64,000 nucleotides of DNA from Acanthacorydalis orientalis (GCA_034766995.1 CM068316.1:27101606-27165605); one strand, 5' to 3'; shown: positions 21,672 through 33,692, counted from the first letter of the stretch. Notes: generated from the sequence alone by a model not told the origin. Translations and numbers: made by a program.

Positions 21672-22510
21672 AGCCTAAGAAGAAGTTTTTAAATCGCTCG
21701 ACTGGGAGGACAAAGGAATCGAAATAAAAGGCGAAAGATTAACACTTTCGGTTTGGTTATGATATCATTATCTTCACAAGTATTCTGGAAGAGCTACATA
21801 AGAGGATAAAAGAATTAGATGATATCAGACATACAATTGACCACGAAAAAACGAAAGTGTTGTTCAATGCCTTCGTCTGCCCAAAGAAAACTGAAATAAA
21901 GGAACAGGAATAGATGTTACGAAGTATGTTTATCTAAGCCAGCTTATCAGCAAGGATAGATAATTGATTGAAGAAGTAAAGAGGATAATAAAAATGGGAT
22001 CAGGCGCATTTGGACGAAAAGCCTCGAAATCGACAATCCAACTCTACTTGAAGAAAAAAGTATTTGATCCAAGTACACTACCAGTCCTTACCTACGGCAG
22101 TGAAACATGAGTGCTTAACGCCAAAATCATTCAAAGATACCAAACAACTCAGAGAAGCATGGAAAGATGAATACTAGTGATAACAAGAAGAGATAAGGAA
22201 AGAATAGAATGAATACAAAAACAGACAGAAGTCACAGATGTAATAAGAAGAGTAAAAAGTCTGAAATGGAAATGGGCGGGGCATGTTACAAGAAGAGAAG
22301 ACATCTGATGGACAACAGAAATTATTAACTGGGAACCAAGTAATATGAAAAGACCAAGAGAGAGACCAATGAACAGGTGGGTAAGGAAATTAAAATTTTT
22401 ATTGGAAATTAGTTGAAAAAAGAGAGGCATTCAATCATACAAAAAGAAAAATCATGGAAGAGGCCTTTATCCAGCAGTGGATTGATAAAGGCTGATGATG
22501 ATAATAATGA
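21672..22510 (+). mobile_element. 5'-truncated RTE-type LINE fragment
   Basis: Homologous to the RTE copy at 28126-29226 (opposite strand) from the block EEVFKSLDWEDKGIEIKGER onward. The 3' end is a GATGATGATAATAATGATA tail, as RTE elements end in short ATGATG-like repeats, and it runs into (TA)n at 22511-22532. It is more degraded than the other copy. Confidence 0.85.
21685..22495 (+). pseudogene. RTE reverse transcriptase C-terminal part, degraded
   Basis: Readable blocks in changing frames: EEVFKSLDWEDKGIEIKGER; a mutated FADD region near 21750 (VWLYHYLHKY in place of RFADDIVIF); VTKYVYLSQLISKD; KKKVFDPSTLPVLTYGSET; VTDVIRRVKSLKWKWAGHVT; and a 3' end near LYPAVD. Several stops and indels. 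The loss of the FADD motif, the polymerase catalytic aspartates, means no activity. The antisense frame at 22149-22430 is a shadow. Confidence 0.8.
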
Positions 22511-22532
22511 TATATATATATATATATATATA

Positions 22533-23366
22533 AAGTACAAAAATAAAAAAAAATAAAATTAATTATAATGTATTATTGAATGAGTATATTTTCATTCAGT
22601 ATTATACCCAAATATTTCGTTCAAGTGGTTATTGGGTGTTTAAAACACTGATTTATTATTTGTGATTACAGAGCACGGGAAACTATGATCAGTCTCCAAA
22701 AAATACCTTTATTAATCTTTAAATCAATTTAACATGTTTTATTTTTAAAGTTTTTCTATTATTTTCTCGTTATATAACAGGAAAAGCCAATCAGATAATT
22801 TTAGAAAGTCAAAATACTGAAGGCAATATGGAAACAGTTGTACGTTGAAAATAAACGTTAGAATATCTTAAAAATAAATTCATAAATTTGCTATCATCTC
22901 ATCTGAACAACCATAATAAGTTGTCAAAAACAATGGTATACTTCATGTCTTGACTGTTGTTAGCGTTTATAAGGTACATGTTTTTTTGGAACATTAAAAA
23001 GACATACTTTGAGCTCGGCTTGCGAGTCTTTCTGTGACTATTATTGTCTTGTAAAGAAATGATTTTGATTTTTAAGGATTATATCTACTAATGTGCTAAT
23101 TTCTCAATGATTAATTTATAACTTATCATTATAGATTGTATTATAGTACAACACTATTATTCTATGTTATCAATAATACTACATCACTTTATTACAATCC
23201 TTGTTTTTATCACTATACCGAGTTTACAGTCGGCGAACAGTTCTTCATAAAAGTATTAATATTAAAAGCAAATATCAAATTTTTTTTACGTAGATCGAAA
23301 AGTAGGAATATCTTATTTTAACCACATATCTGAACAATTAAAATGCAGTGACATACATTCATTTTA
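22533..23366. other. AT-rich non-coding stretch
   Basis: No element ends or domains recognised. Confidence 0.4.
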
Positions 23367-24663
23367 TTAGGTTGATGCAAAAGTAATTACGGTTTTTATA
23401 ATTTAAGTTTGGCGCCGATTTTTCTAGTTATCGTTTCTTTGTTTATAGTCATATGTGTCAGTGATACATCATTGTAAACAATCAAATTTGCACTACTGAT
23501 TTCAATTTGTCTGTTGTTTTCATTATTTAATATTGTTGGATACAATCTTAAATTAGTCGTGGAAAAAAGTAAATTTGCGCGATTTTGTGAATTTTGATGA
23601 AATTAGACGAGTTTAAATTGGGACGTAAAGCAACAGAAATTGCTCGAAATATCAAAATTGCTTTTGGCGAAGAGTCAATTAGTGAACGTATAGCTCAACA
23701 CTGGTTACAAAAATTTCGTAATGGAAACGAAAGTTTTGATGATGAGGAGAGTCGTGGAAGTCCTTCAGCTAAAGACAATAATGATTTAAGAACTACTACT
23801 GAAGCGGACCCATGTAAAACAACTCGAGAAGCGTCAGAAGAAGAACTCAATGTTACTCAATGTTGATAATTCAACACTTGTTCGACATTTGAGCCTAATT
23901 GGAAAAAAAAAGTTAGATAAATGGATACCGTATGAACTAAACGAACATCAAGCAATTCGGCAATATGAAATCTGCTCTGCGCTACTTTTGCGTAACATAT
24001 CTCTTTCTTGACCGTATTGTTACATGTAATTTAAAGTGGATTATCTACAACATTCATCACAGTGGCTAGACTGAGGAGAAACACCAAAACAGTTTCCTCA
24101 ACTGAGGCTTCATGAAAAAAAAGATTATGGTCACTGTTTGATGGTCGGCGAGTGGCATCATTCACTACAATTTCTTAAATCCAGTGAAACAATAATAGCA
24201 GATAAATATTGTCAGGAAATTGAAAAAATGCATGAGAAATGGCATCCTTTACGACCAGTATTAGTCAATCGAAGAGAACCAATTCTCCTTCATGACAACG
24301 CCCAGCCACACGCCTCACAAATGACTTAAAAAAAATAAATTAACTGGGTTATGAAACCTTACCTCGCCCACCTTATTATCCGAGTCTGTCTTCGACTGAT
24401 TATTATTTTTTAAAATTTTTTAGTAACTTCCTACTAGAGAAGGTTTTCAAAGATCAAGCATCATCTCAAAGCGCTTTCGACGAATTCCTTAATTCCAGGA
24501 CTCCAGAATTCCATCTTGTAGGAATAAACAATCTTGTTTCCCGTTGGGAGAAATGTGTGCAGGCAAATTGTCTTTATTTTGATTAATAAATATTATTTTC
24601 AACTGATATATGCGTCTTTACACTCGATACGTAAAAACCGCAATTATTTTTGTACCAACGTAA
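23367..24663 (+). mobile_element. Full-length cecropia-type mariner, mutated
   Basis: 1,297 bp with TA at 23365-23366 and 24664-24665. Left terminus TTAGGTTGATGCAAAAGTAA, right terminus in reverse complement TTACGTTGGTACAAAAATAA, then TTGCGG. This is very close to the Hsmar1/MADE1 terminal sequence. One transposase on the plus strand spans nearly the whole length but is broken. Confidence 0.9.
23594..24586 (+). pseudogene. Cecropia-type mariner transposase, frameshifted
   Basis: The 90-codon frame at 23594-23866 holds the helix-turn-helix region (DEFKLGRKATEIARNIKIAF, ERIAQHWLQKFRNGNESFDD). The reading then moves to VRHLSLIGKKKLDKWIPYEL, a stretch with stops around the first Asp region near 24000-24060 (FLDRIVTCN: the usual TGDE is lost), then GEWHHSLQFLKSSETI. 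The second Asp is in LLHDNAQPHASQMT (about 24290-24325) and the third in SSTDYYFLKFFSN (about 24395). The C-terminal block WEKCVQANCLYFD ends at TAA 24584-24586. Typical length and order for mariner; not functional. Confidence 0.85.
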
Positions 24664-24799
24664 TAGTATAATCCTATGATGGATGGATAGTATCGCAATC
24701 AAAGTATCTGGATCTATTCCTAAGGTTATGTATTACATTTAGGTATTTGTTATTATATATTATTTTAAAGCATTTTTTATAAACCCATGCATTATATAC

Positions 24800-24831
<32 letters not shown>

Positions 24832-24835
24832 GTAC

Positions 24836-24877
<42 letters not shown>

Positions 24878-26134
24878 AAATAAAATAAACCTGTTAGTTT
24901 CAAATAAATAACAAACTATTTAACTAAAAAATCATAATAATAAATAATAAAAATAAAATATAATAACTAATATTTATAGTATTGTACAATGAAATATTCT
25001 AATTTTATATATTAAATTATAAAAAGTTTTATCATTTTCTGACATGATTAATAACTAATAAAGAATTAAAAAAATTACAATTAGACGTGAGGTGAGGTAC
25101 TTAATACAAAATTATTCAAAGGTCTATTTTAATTAAACAATATTTTTTATAATATGTTCTTGTATTAGGGATCATTCGTAAAAAATCAAATTAACAATAA
25201 TATATTAAAACGCTCGCTACGACTAATTTCATATAATTACAACTCATTACTTTTAACAAGCACGGGTGCGTGGTAAATGATACAATCTACAGGAAAAAAA
25301 TACTCTAAATTGACATCTTTACACTAATGTTATTAAAGCATTTGCAACAGGAGAAAATTTATACTATCATAAAAAGAAGTGTCGGCATCATTTATACCTA
25401 ACATACATGATTTTAATGTCCTACAATGCACACAATTACATTGGTTTTATTTATGTTAATGCATCGTATGTATATATATATATATATCAACATACATATA
25501 TATGTATACGAGTATATATATATACATGCATACCCATAAATGTAATGCAAATATGTGCATTATACCATATACATTAATGAGGGAAACAGAATTTGTAATA
25601 TTCGTACATAATTTCAAAAATATTTCTATTATAGTGATAAATATTCAAGATTTCATGAGTCAGTTATTTTATAGATATACGAGTTATTTTATATTAAATA
25701 TTATTGTTCGCTACATTACCTTTTTTTCCTATTAGTAAATATATTTTTATTTACTTGAAATAAATTATTTTCATTTATTTTGACATTTTATTACAACTTT
25801 ACTTTTCAGTATTTAGTTTTATGTTAATATATATTAAATCGCATAAATTTGGGGAATATATATTTAATGAATGTTAAATTAATAAAACAGTTTATGAAAT
25901 ACTTTGTTATTGCAAATGCAAATATAATTTTAATATTAAAAAACAAACCGATCAATAATCAATTATTGACCTTTTTTCACCGCAAATTTATTTTGGTTTG
26001 TGGGAGAGCAAAAAATTCAGTTATGAAATAAAGAGTTACTCAAAGTCATATTATTATAGATATATTTTTAATAATTTATGAACACTTTTTGATACTTTCA
26101 AAGATTTGTTCAAAATCAAGATTCTAGTGTAATA
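24664..26134. other. AT-rich non-coding stretch with (TA)n
   Basis: (TA)n at 24796-24872 and shorter TA/TACATA runs at 25468-25525. The small frames at 25502-25735 and 25849-26031 look like AT-rich chance frames. Confidence 0.45.
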
Positions 26135-26229
26135 TTAGGTTGGTGGGGAATTAATTACAATTTTTTGTCTTCTGAATTTTAACCTTAATTGTTTTCCATG
26201 AAAGTGTCATTTCATCGTGTTCATGTTAA

Positions 26230-27213
26230 CACTTTACAGGTCGATGACGTACTTATGCGTCATTTGTAAGACTATCGTTAAGAGCCGTTGACGCACTTTT
26301 ACGTCCTTTGCGATTCTGATGTTAAAAATAATATAAATAGCGCAACAACATAAAAAATGCAGTATTACTCTCTTGAAATAATGAATTCAAATGCGCAATT
26401 GTGCGTTTAGAGTTACATATCCGATTTGTGTGCTAAAAACCCCAACATTTTTTTGCCACTCTAAGGTCTATAGGAAAAATACCTCACTGGGTTATACTAA
26501 GTCACTTATAAACTTTGTGGGCGATACAACAAAAATTATATGAGTAGTATTTCATGTTTTTTTAATTCTTTCTTACAAATTTGTGTTTTTGCAGTGTTTT
26601 TAAATATTTTTTTAAAAAATACCCATTTATCATGAAAAACGAAACAGGGGAGACTTTATTGGAAGAACAGAATCCGGATACTTTATCTGATATTCTAATA
26701 TTTATATAAAAATATATATGTATAAATGTAAAAATATATATTCTGATTGACATAAAAAAATGATTGACTTTATTTTGTATATAGGAAATAGCCAAACTCA
26801 AAATAAAAAGGTGTAAAGTTTACTATGTAAATAATATTAGAAAAGACACAATTTACATGTGTAATTTTTGTAAAATACCCTTACATGTAAGAAAATGTTT
26901 TGTATCTTATCATTTAAAAACAAAATACTAAATATGTGTATATGGATTTACAAAATATTTCTTCTGATTTTTTATTTGAATTTTTCTAGTGTACAAATGT
27001 TTCAAACCTTTGGATGCTAAAATTATTTTTATAACTAGCCTCGTTCTGTTTTATTACTATTGACAGAATATATAAATTCCTATTTATTTACTTCTTTTGC
27101 GTACATCGTAAAAAAATCATGAATTTAGAGAAAAATCATTTCTTGTCAATTACTGAAACAAACAACCGGCCACTAGGGAAAGTTACTTGCTTGACTAGTC
27201 GGCCTGTATAGTA
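26230..27213 (+). mobile_element. piggyBac-like deletion derivative nested in the MITE
   Basis: 984 bp. The left end CACTTTACAGGTCGATGACG follows TTAA (26226-26229). The right end in reverse complement is TACTATACAGGCCGACTAGT, followed by TTTA (27214-27217), a one-base decay of TTAA. Comparison with the intact MITE at 35726 shows that exactly this block plus one 4-bp repeat is extra. Inside are an apparent transposase start at 26632 (MKNETGETLLEEQNPDTLSD) and the C-terminal zinc finger. Confidence 0.8.
26791..26931 (+). pseudogene. piggyBac C-terminal zinc finger remnant
   Basis: In frame: RCKVYYVNNIRKDTIYMCNF, then CKIPLHVRKCFVSYHLKTKY and a stop at 26929-26931. The pattern C-x(~15)-C-x2-C-x(~8)-C-F-x2-Y-H is the cysteine-rich end of piggyBac transposases. 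The catalytic region between the presumed N-terminus at 26632 and here is missing. Confidence 0.75.
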
Positions 27214-27312
27214 TTTATATCATTTTAAAGTGTATTTTCCGGTCTGTAGTTTGGTAACATGGACTTTGGTTTTATTATTAATTTTGCTTCAAATTGGGGT
27301 ATTGAATTAAAG

Positions 27313-27650
27313 ATGGAAAAGAAGCAAATAAGAGAAATTTTTGGATGAGTTCAAAACGGGCGGCAAAGCAGCAGAAATTGGTCGTAAACTAAACTATGCT
27401 TCCAGTGTGCGTACTGTTAGGAAACGTACGGTGCAATGGTGGTTCTAAAAAATTCGTACTGGGGACGAGAGTCTTGAAAATGAAAAAGATCACGAGCGTC
27501 ATTCATCAGTTCACAACAATCAACTGAAGGGGTTAGTTGAATCAGAATCACGCACAATAATTTGAGACCATGCACAGAAGTTAGGAGTTAGTCATCCAAC
27601 AGTCTTGGACCACTTAAAACTCTTATATTAAAAAATTATATAAATTTAAA
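27313..27650 (+). pseudogene. Mariner helix-turn-helix remnant in MITE copy 2
   Basis: Begins ATGGAAAAGAAGCAAATAAG and reads LDEFKTGGKAAEIGRKLNYA, RTVQWW, then SLENEKDHERHSSVHNNQLK, HAQKLGVSHPTVLDHLK, before the jump to the last codons near YKFKSHKPQLFF. One frameshift (after the first ~10 codons) and two stops (TAA in WWF*K, TGA in II*D). The jump point is the same as in 18158-18515. Confidence 0.75.
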
Positions 27651-27951
27651 AGTCATAAACCGCAATTATTTTTCTGCCAACCTAATAGTTGCGATTGTAG
27701 ATTTTTTGAGAAATTTTTAATATTTTAAAAACATATTGATAGAGTAATTGCTACGTAATTATTTATCATTTGTTATGTAAATAATATTTAATAATTATAT
27801 CATTGATATAACTTGTTACAGCCGTATATAATATTTTTTTTGGATACTAAATATACAGAAGCTACTGATTGAACATTACTGAATTAGAATATATTATGAA
27901 AAATTGTACGATATGACAACAGTTATACAATAGTTTTTGGAAAACAGTCAA

Positions 27952-27953
<2 letters not shown>

Positions 27954-28020
<67 letters not shown>

Positions 28021-28074
28021 TTTATATATATATATATATATATACTTTATATATATATATATATATATATGTAT

Positions 28075-28125
<51 letters not shown>

Positions 28126-28126
28126 C
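27954..28126. repeat. Compound (TA)n and (CT)n microsatellite
   Basis: (TA)n with two ACTTTATA interruptions, then (CT)n at 28079-28104, then (TA)n, ending at the 3' tail of the RTE element. Confidence 0.95.
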
Positions 28127-29226
28127 ATCATCATCATCTTCAGCCCCTGTCAATCCACTGCTGGATAAAGGCCTCTTCCATGATTTTCCATTTTGTTCGA
28201 TTCAGTGCCTCTCTTTTCCACAGTTTTCCAATAAAGTTTTTAATATCCTTGTCCCATCTGTTCATTGGTCTCTTTCTCGGTCTTTTCATATTCCTTGGTT
28301 CCCAGTCAATAATTTCTCTTGTCCATCGGTTGTCTTCTCTTCTTGCGACATGTCCCGCCCATTTCCATTTCAGACTCTTTACTCTTCTTATTATATCTGT
28401 GACTCCTGTTTGTTTTCGTATCCATTCTATTCTCTTTCTATCTCTTCTTGTTATTCCCAACATGCATCGTTCCATACTTCGTTGTGTTGTTTGGAGTCTT
28501 TGAACTATTTTGGCGTTAAGCACCCATGTTTCGCTGCCGTAGGTAAGGACCGGTAGTATACACTGATCGAATACTTTTTTCTTTAAACAGAGTGGGATTG
28601 TTGATTTAAATATTGAGGCGTTTCGTCCGAAAGAGCTCCATCCCATTTTTATTCTCCTATTTACTTCTTCCGTGAATGATCCATCTCTGTTGATAAGCTG
28701 GCCTAGGTAAACATATTTCGTGACTTCTTCTATTTCAGTTCCTTTTATTTCAATTTTCTTCGGACATACAAACGCATTGAACAGTACTTTTGTCTTTGTA
28801 TGATTCATGTTGAGGCCGATTTTTTGACTGGCGTCGTTTAGTTCTTCTATTCTCTTTTGCAACTCTTCCGGAGTATTTGCGAAAATAACTATATCATCGG
28901 CAAACCGGAGATGGCTTAATCTTTCGCCCTTTATCTCGATTCCTTTGTCTTCCCAGTCGAGCGATTTGAATACTTCTTCTAAGGCCGCAGTAAACAATTT
29001 CGGAGAAATTGCATCTCCCTGTCTTACACCTTTCTCGATTTTTATCTTTCTCGTTTCTTCATGTAGCTTCACCGACATCGTTGCTTTTTTATAGATGTTA
29101 TCTAGCAGCTCGATATATGTGCCCTCTATGCCCTGGTTCTTCAGTGCAGATATTACCGACAAGGTGGTGATTGAGTCAAAAGCCTTCTCGTAGTCTATAA
29201 ATCCAAGACACACTGGTATTTGGTAT
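28126..29226 (-). mobile_element. 5'-truncated RTE-type LINE inserted in (TA)n
   Basis: On the minus strand the element ends in GATGATGATGATGATA, the RTE-style 3' tail, and both sides are (TA)n (left to 28126, right from 29228). The 5' end is cut inside the reverse-transcriptase domain. The coding frame is open for 364 codons, so this is a younger copy than 21672-22510. Confidence 0.9.
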
Positions 29227-29228
29227 CT

Positions 29229-29234
<6 letters not shown>
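28140..29234 (-). pseudogene. RTE reverse transcriptase, open but lacking endonuclease
   Basis: 364 open codons from the truncation to the natural stop. Residues 12-20 FIDYEKAFD are the first polymerase Asp motif, 69-74 GVRQGD, and 111-114 FADD the catalytic pair, followed at ~176 by YLGQLI. The C-terminal region has VLTYGSETWVLNAKI, ITRRDRKRIEWIRKQTGVTD and WKWAGHVARREDNRWT, characteristic of the RTE/BovB-like branch. The apurinic endonuclease domain and the first RT blocks are absent because of 5' truncation, so it cannot mobilise itself. The first Met lies in flanking (TA)n-derived sequence and is not the real start. Antisense frames at 27937-28503 are shadows. Confidence 0.9.

Positions 29235-29278
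<44 letters not shown>
29227..29278. repeat. (TA)n microsatellite
   Basis: TA array bordering the truncated 5' end of the RTE copy. Confidence 0.95.
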
Positions 29279-29281
<3 letters not shown>

Positions 29282-29733
29282 TATGTAAATAATAATGATA
29301 AAATTGAAATAAAAAACATCTAACATTCTAAACATCTATCTATTATATATGATTAACATTTATTTTTTAAAATAAACTTAGAAAAATACCTATTCCTGTT
29401 TTCAAATAATACCTTCTGTGTAACATATATGTCGCCAGAAATTTGAGGAAATAATTTAAACTTTCAATAATTTGAGATTTTTTAGGAGTATCTATAAACG
29501 GTATAGAACAGTACATTTTATTAAGAAAATGAAAATGATTTAACATTTACATTATTAATATAAACATAATGTTTTTTTAATAACTTTCGGAACAGTTATG
29601 GTTAAACGAACTGTTTTTATCTCCTTTGATGGAACAACATGTTGTAAGAATTAAGAAAGAAAATTATTTACTATATGCAATTTCTTTCTCTGTCTCTCTC
29701 TTTCTATATATATTTATATATATATATATATAT

Positions 29734-29765
<32 letters not shown>

Positions 29766-29841
29766 TTCTCATATTTAAGATGTTGGTCATGTTTTTATTT
29801 GCCACCACAATGGCCTTACAAGTGGCTGTACTATATGTATG

Positions 29842-29940
<99 letters not shown>

Positions 29941-30292
29941 CTTGTGTATATAATATACATAAATTTAAAAATTGATAATTAAATATTTCCAAATAAAATT
30001 AAATAGTTTGAAGGTGTGGTGTAGAATAAAGAAAATTACAAATTGATTGGAATACAATAACGATGAATAGTTTGGAATATGAAGAGTTAAAGACAAGATA
30101 GTTAATGTTATCTATTAAGAGACAGCAGTGATTTTAAAGTTAAACTAAGTTAAATTAACGCCGGAAGGCTGTCATGTAAGATGGAAGAACATGGTGATAT
30201 AAGATTAGTTGCAATCTTTTAATTGAGTTTAGATATTAAAAATTGTTTGTTGTTCAATTCAGCATATATATATATATATATGTATAAATATT

Positions 30293-30326
<34 letters not shown>

Positions 30327-30706
30327 GATGTAAAAATATTTATTCAGAAAAAAAATTGAAATAACTCAGAACAATGTAGAATATATTAGAATGTTAATAT
30401 TTAAACACTTCAAATTCCCATGAGTTTGAGAACGCTTTTATTTAAAAATTGATTTCTTTACCATTATATTTTTCAGAATTAGAATATAAGTGACTATACT
30501 CGTAAGTGGCAATTTTTTGTGGCAGAAAAATACTTTGAAACTAGGATTATCTGATAAACAATCAAGTGTTCAAGTTATAATATTTCTGTATAAAAAATAA
30601 TGGTCGTTGAGGGTTTTACATACTTTAAATTTATACAAGTCAGTTTTCAGTAAATATAATATATCCTTAAGTATCAAAATTGATAAATCGACACACACAT
30701 ACATTT

Positions 30707-30765
<59 letters not shown>

Positions 30766-31504
30766 CTACGTATACATACTAACTTGAAATGAAAATCATT
30801 TTATACTTAAATAGTTTTCAATTTCAACAAACATATTTCACTTTTTTCTTTAAACATAAAAAAGGTGCGAATACTAAAAAGAATCAGGCTTAGATATAAT
30901 ATAATAAAGTGGGTCAACCTTATATAATCTACGAACTTGGATAAAATTCAAGTATGTTGAAAACAGACATCACAGTGCCTACAGAACCTTCAACATATTA
31001 TTATAGTATACTGTTTGAATGATTATTGGGAACCAATATACTTTTATATTATTATAATACAGTAAAAAATAGAGAAAAAAATATTTGTTACAAAATATGA
31101 CATTTTTATAATGAATTTTGTTAAAAATATTGCTTTATTACTTAAAAATACCGTTTTATATTATCAAAAATATTCATTAACAAAAATAAAAAGTACAACT
31201 AATTTCTAAATTTTTTAAAAAAGTTATCATATCTGCCAGAAAAAAAATAAATCGATTAATAAGATTTTTGAATATGTGTTTCCAATTCTTTAGTAAAAAT
31301 TAAATTTGTATTATAGAAATGAAAGGGAAAATAATAAAAAAACAATGTTTTTATATGCAAATTAATACCAAAATTTATTAAAACAATCAATTAGTTTAAT
31401 GTAGATAAACATATTTGTCTGGTAGACTTAAGTAAAACAAATTAATATTTCATTATCACTTGCTTTATATGGAATTAGAAAATAGGTTTCATACACAAAT
31501 ACCA

Positions 31505-31510
<6 letters not shown>
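29279..31510. other. AT-rich non-coding stretch with four (TA)n arrays
   Basis: (TA)n at 29706-29765, 29836-29939, 30265-30326 (ending in (TG)n) and 30705-30760. Intervening sequence is unique and AT-rich with stops in all frames. No element boundaries found. Confidence 0.5.

Positions 31511-31571
<61 letters not shown>
31511..31571. repeat. (TA)n microsatellite, mariner target
   Basis: TA array abutting the left end of the mellifera-type mariner. Confidence 0.95.
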
Positions 31572-31572
<1 letters not shown>

Positions 31573-31575
<3 letters not shown>

Positions 31576-32838
31576 GCAATCTAACGAGAAATTCCGTTTT
31601 TTTTCTATTTAAATGAAAGAAGAATTTTTATAGGAAACGAAAATTTTATTATACAATATATTGTCCAATACATTGTTTAATTACCTTTTACTATTTTTCA
31701 GGAAACTTCATGATTCCGCGTTCGAAAAAGTTCTTATCTTTTTAGGCAAAAAACAGTTACAAAAAAGATTTGATACACTCATCAACAGTGAATGTTTTAC
31801 CATTCAATGCGTATTACAAAGAACGAAACAAATGGTAGTCTGATGGTGCCAGGTGTGCCAAATATGGTGGAAATGGTAACACATTCCATTCAAGTTGTAA
31901 CAACTTTTGACGAGTGGCCAAACTTGTATGTGGTCTAGCGTTATCATGGTGAAACACAACATCTTTACGATTCACCAATTCTGGACGTTTTTGTTTCATG
32001 GAATCATTCAATTTACTCCGCTGATAATAGTACACGTCCGAATTAATGGTTTAGTTGCTTGGAACCAGCTCAAAATGCACAATACCTTTAAAATACCACA
32101 AGACTTACAGCATAATTGTCCTTTAGTGAAAATTTGCTTTTGAAGTGCTTTGAGCAAATTCATCAAGCTTGCTCCACGATCTTTTTCGTTCGACGTTATT
32201 TTAGACGATACATTTTTCATCGCCGGTTATCATACGTTTCAAAAATGAATCGTTTTCTTCAAGTTTCAAAAGATAATCACATTAGTCAATACGCTTAATG
32301 AGATGAATTTCTATGAGATCTTGTTGTATACAAATATCGACCTTACTAAAATATCCAAATTGTTTTAAATGGGTTTCAACGCTCGATTTCTATATTTTAA
32401 GATCAGTAAACATTCGCATCGTTAAACGCTATTTGGAATCGATGAATGCCTTTATTTTGTCATCATCAACTTCAATTGGCCTTCTTAAGCGTGGTACATC
32501 TTTAACATCAAAATCTCCAGATCAAAATTAAGCAAACCAATTCTGAGATTACCGCAGTTATAAGGCATCTTCACCATACACATAAAAGTTTTTATGAGCT
32601 TGCACAGCGTTTTTTTCATTTTCGGAAGTAATACAGCAAAATATGACGAAAATGTTCCTTATGATTTTCTATTTTGAAATCGACGGAAAACAAACAATTG
32701 TTAACGAAATAGTATAGTTTCTTATTCTAAAACAAGCTTCAACTGTCAGCTGTCAAGTTATATAATGAAGTTAGTTACATTTCAAGATATGTATATCCAT
32801 CTATTAGAAAAAAAATGCATTTACTTTTTGGCAAACTC
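31573..32838 (-). mobile_element. Mellifera-type mariner, degenerate
   Basis: The left end TTTGGCAATCTAACGAGAAA follows (TA)n. The right end in reverse complement reads TTTGCCAAAAAGTAAATGCA and both sides continue with TTTTTTTTCTA. The length of about 1.27 kb is normal. The right boundary is uncertain by about 6 bases because TA lies a little beyond the terminus. Confidence 0.7.
31690..32640 (-). pseudogene. Mellifera-type mariner transposase relic
   Basis: The best block is 31814-32035: YYYQRSKLNDSMKQKRPELV, then HHDNARPHTSLATRQKLLQL with the second catalytic Asp, and HLAPSDYHLFRSL with the third. The block just upstream (WYFKGIVHFELVPSNQTINS) lies in another frame. The first Asp region and helix-turn-helix are read only in pieces near 32190-32620, with many stops. 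Block sequence matches mellifera-subfamily mariners first described from honeybee. Confidence 0.75.
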
Positions 32839-32856
32839 AATACACACATATACATC

Positions 32857-32860
<4 letters not shown>

Positions 32861-32891
<31 letters not shown>

Positions 32892-32897
32892 ACATAT

Positions 32898-32961
<64 letters not shown>
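32861..32961. repeat. (TA)n microsatellite
   Basis: TA array with CTACATATATACATACATACA interruption, beside the mariner's right end. Confidence 0.95.
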
Positions 32962-32965
<4 letters not shown>

Positions 32966-33354
32966 AGAGATAGGTAGACAATATTCAAGGAATGCCGTTC
33001 CATTATTTTTAACTGTTACTGAATGTCGGACGATAATGACCTTAGTTGTCAACGCACCCTTGAACCCTAAATAACAAAAGTTATTGAATAAGTTAACTCA
33101 TAACGCCATTAAACAAAACAAAGACACCAATGATAAAATGGTGAAAAAAATTGATTAACTTGCTGGAATACACTTAGATATGGCACAATAAGGTTTCTCT
33201 TATAATCATTTCATCAGAAAAATGAAACATGAATAAGCGTAGTCGTCGATGGTTGTTAGATAAGTTTACGTATCAAAACAAACTTGAATTCTTGGAATTG
33301 TCAGAAAGAAGTTCTTCAATGTGTGTAAGATTATACTGAATGTGACATTTTGAT

Positions 33355-33490
33355 GTACCATAGTCGGTGATGAAATCTGAATTCACTTTTACTACCTCAA
33401 TACCAAACAATAAAACATGACGTGGCAGCGTTGTGAAGTCAAGCAACTATCAAATTCAAGACATGAGATCATTTTCTGAAATGCAGAAGT
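33355..33490 (+). pseudogene. Possible mariner catalytic-motif relic
   Basis: TIVGDEI then a stop, then IHFYYLNTKQ resembles the first-Asp block of mariner transposases (TGDETWIHxxTPETKQ). Sequence before it (33220-33350) is rich in Arg/Leu/Lys but stops are frequent, and no terminal repeats were found. Confidence 0.35.
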
Positions 33491-33559
33491 ATTTAGTTTT
33501 TAGTTGATTGACTATTTTTTACATAAAATTATAGTTAAAGGCGTATTACGTACTACTAA

Positions 33560-33692
33560 CCCCTTACCTTATAATGTCGAATGAGACTCGTGATATGGAT
33601 TTGGGGCCAAACAATGTAAAACATGAGTGAGACTCGTGATACAGCTTGTCTATGACACGAGCTGTCGCGAATTTAAATCATAAGGCACAGGG
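33560..33692. mobile_element. piggyBac-type MITE
   Basis: 133 bp. The left end CCCCTTACCTTATAATGTCG and the right end in reverse complement, CCCTGTGCCTTATGATTTAA, continue to a shared ACTCGTG/GCTCGTG. TTAA follows at 33693-33696; the left flank is CTAA. CCC termini with TTAA duplication fit piggyBac MITEs. No coding content. Confidence 0.5.

Larger units (their letters stand above)
26135..27685 (+). mobile_element. Mariner-derived MITE, copy 2, split by a piggyBac derivative
   Basis: Termini TTAGGTTGGTGGGGAATTAA and, on the right, TTAGGTTGGCAGAAAAATAA in reverse complement, with TA at 26133-26134 and 27686-27687. The total is 1,551 bp. Removing the 984-bp inner element and one 4-bp target duplication leaves 563 bp, exactly the length of the copy at 35726. 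The mariner remnant on the right (27313-27650) keeps the helix-turn-helix codons and the shared internal deletion. Confidence 0.85.

Noticed and set aside
22149..22430. 93-codon minus-strand frame
   Set aside because: Antisense shadow of the RTE fragment at 21672-22510.
28126..28140. CATCATCATCATC as an independent microsatellite
   Set aside because: It is the 3' tail of the RTE element on the minus strand.
27937..28503. 188-codon plus-strand frame
   Set aside because: (TA)n plus (CT)n followed by sequence antisense to the RTE reverse transcriptase.
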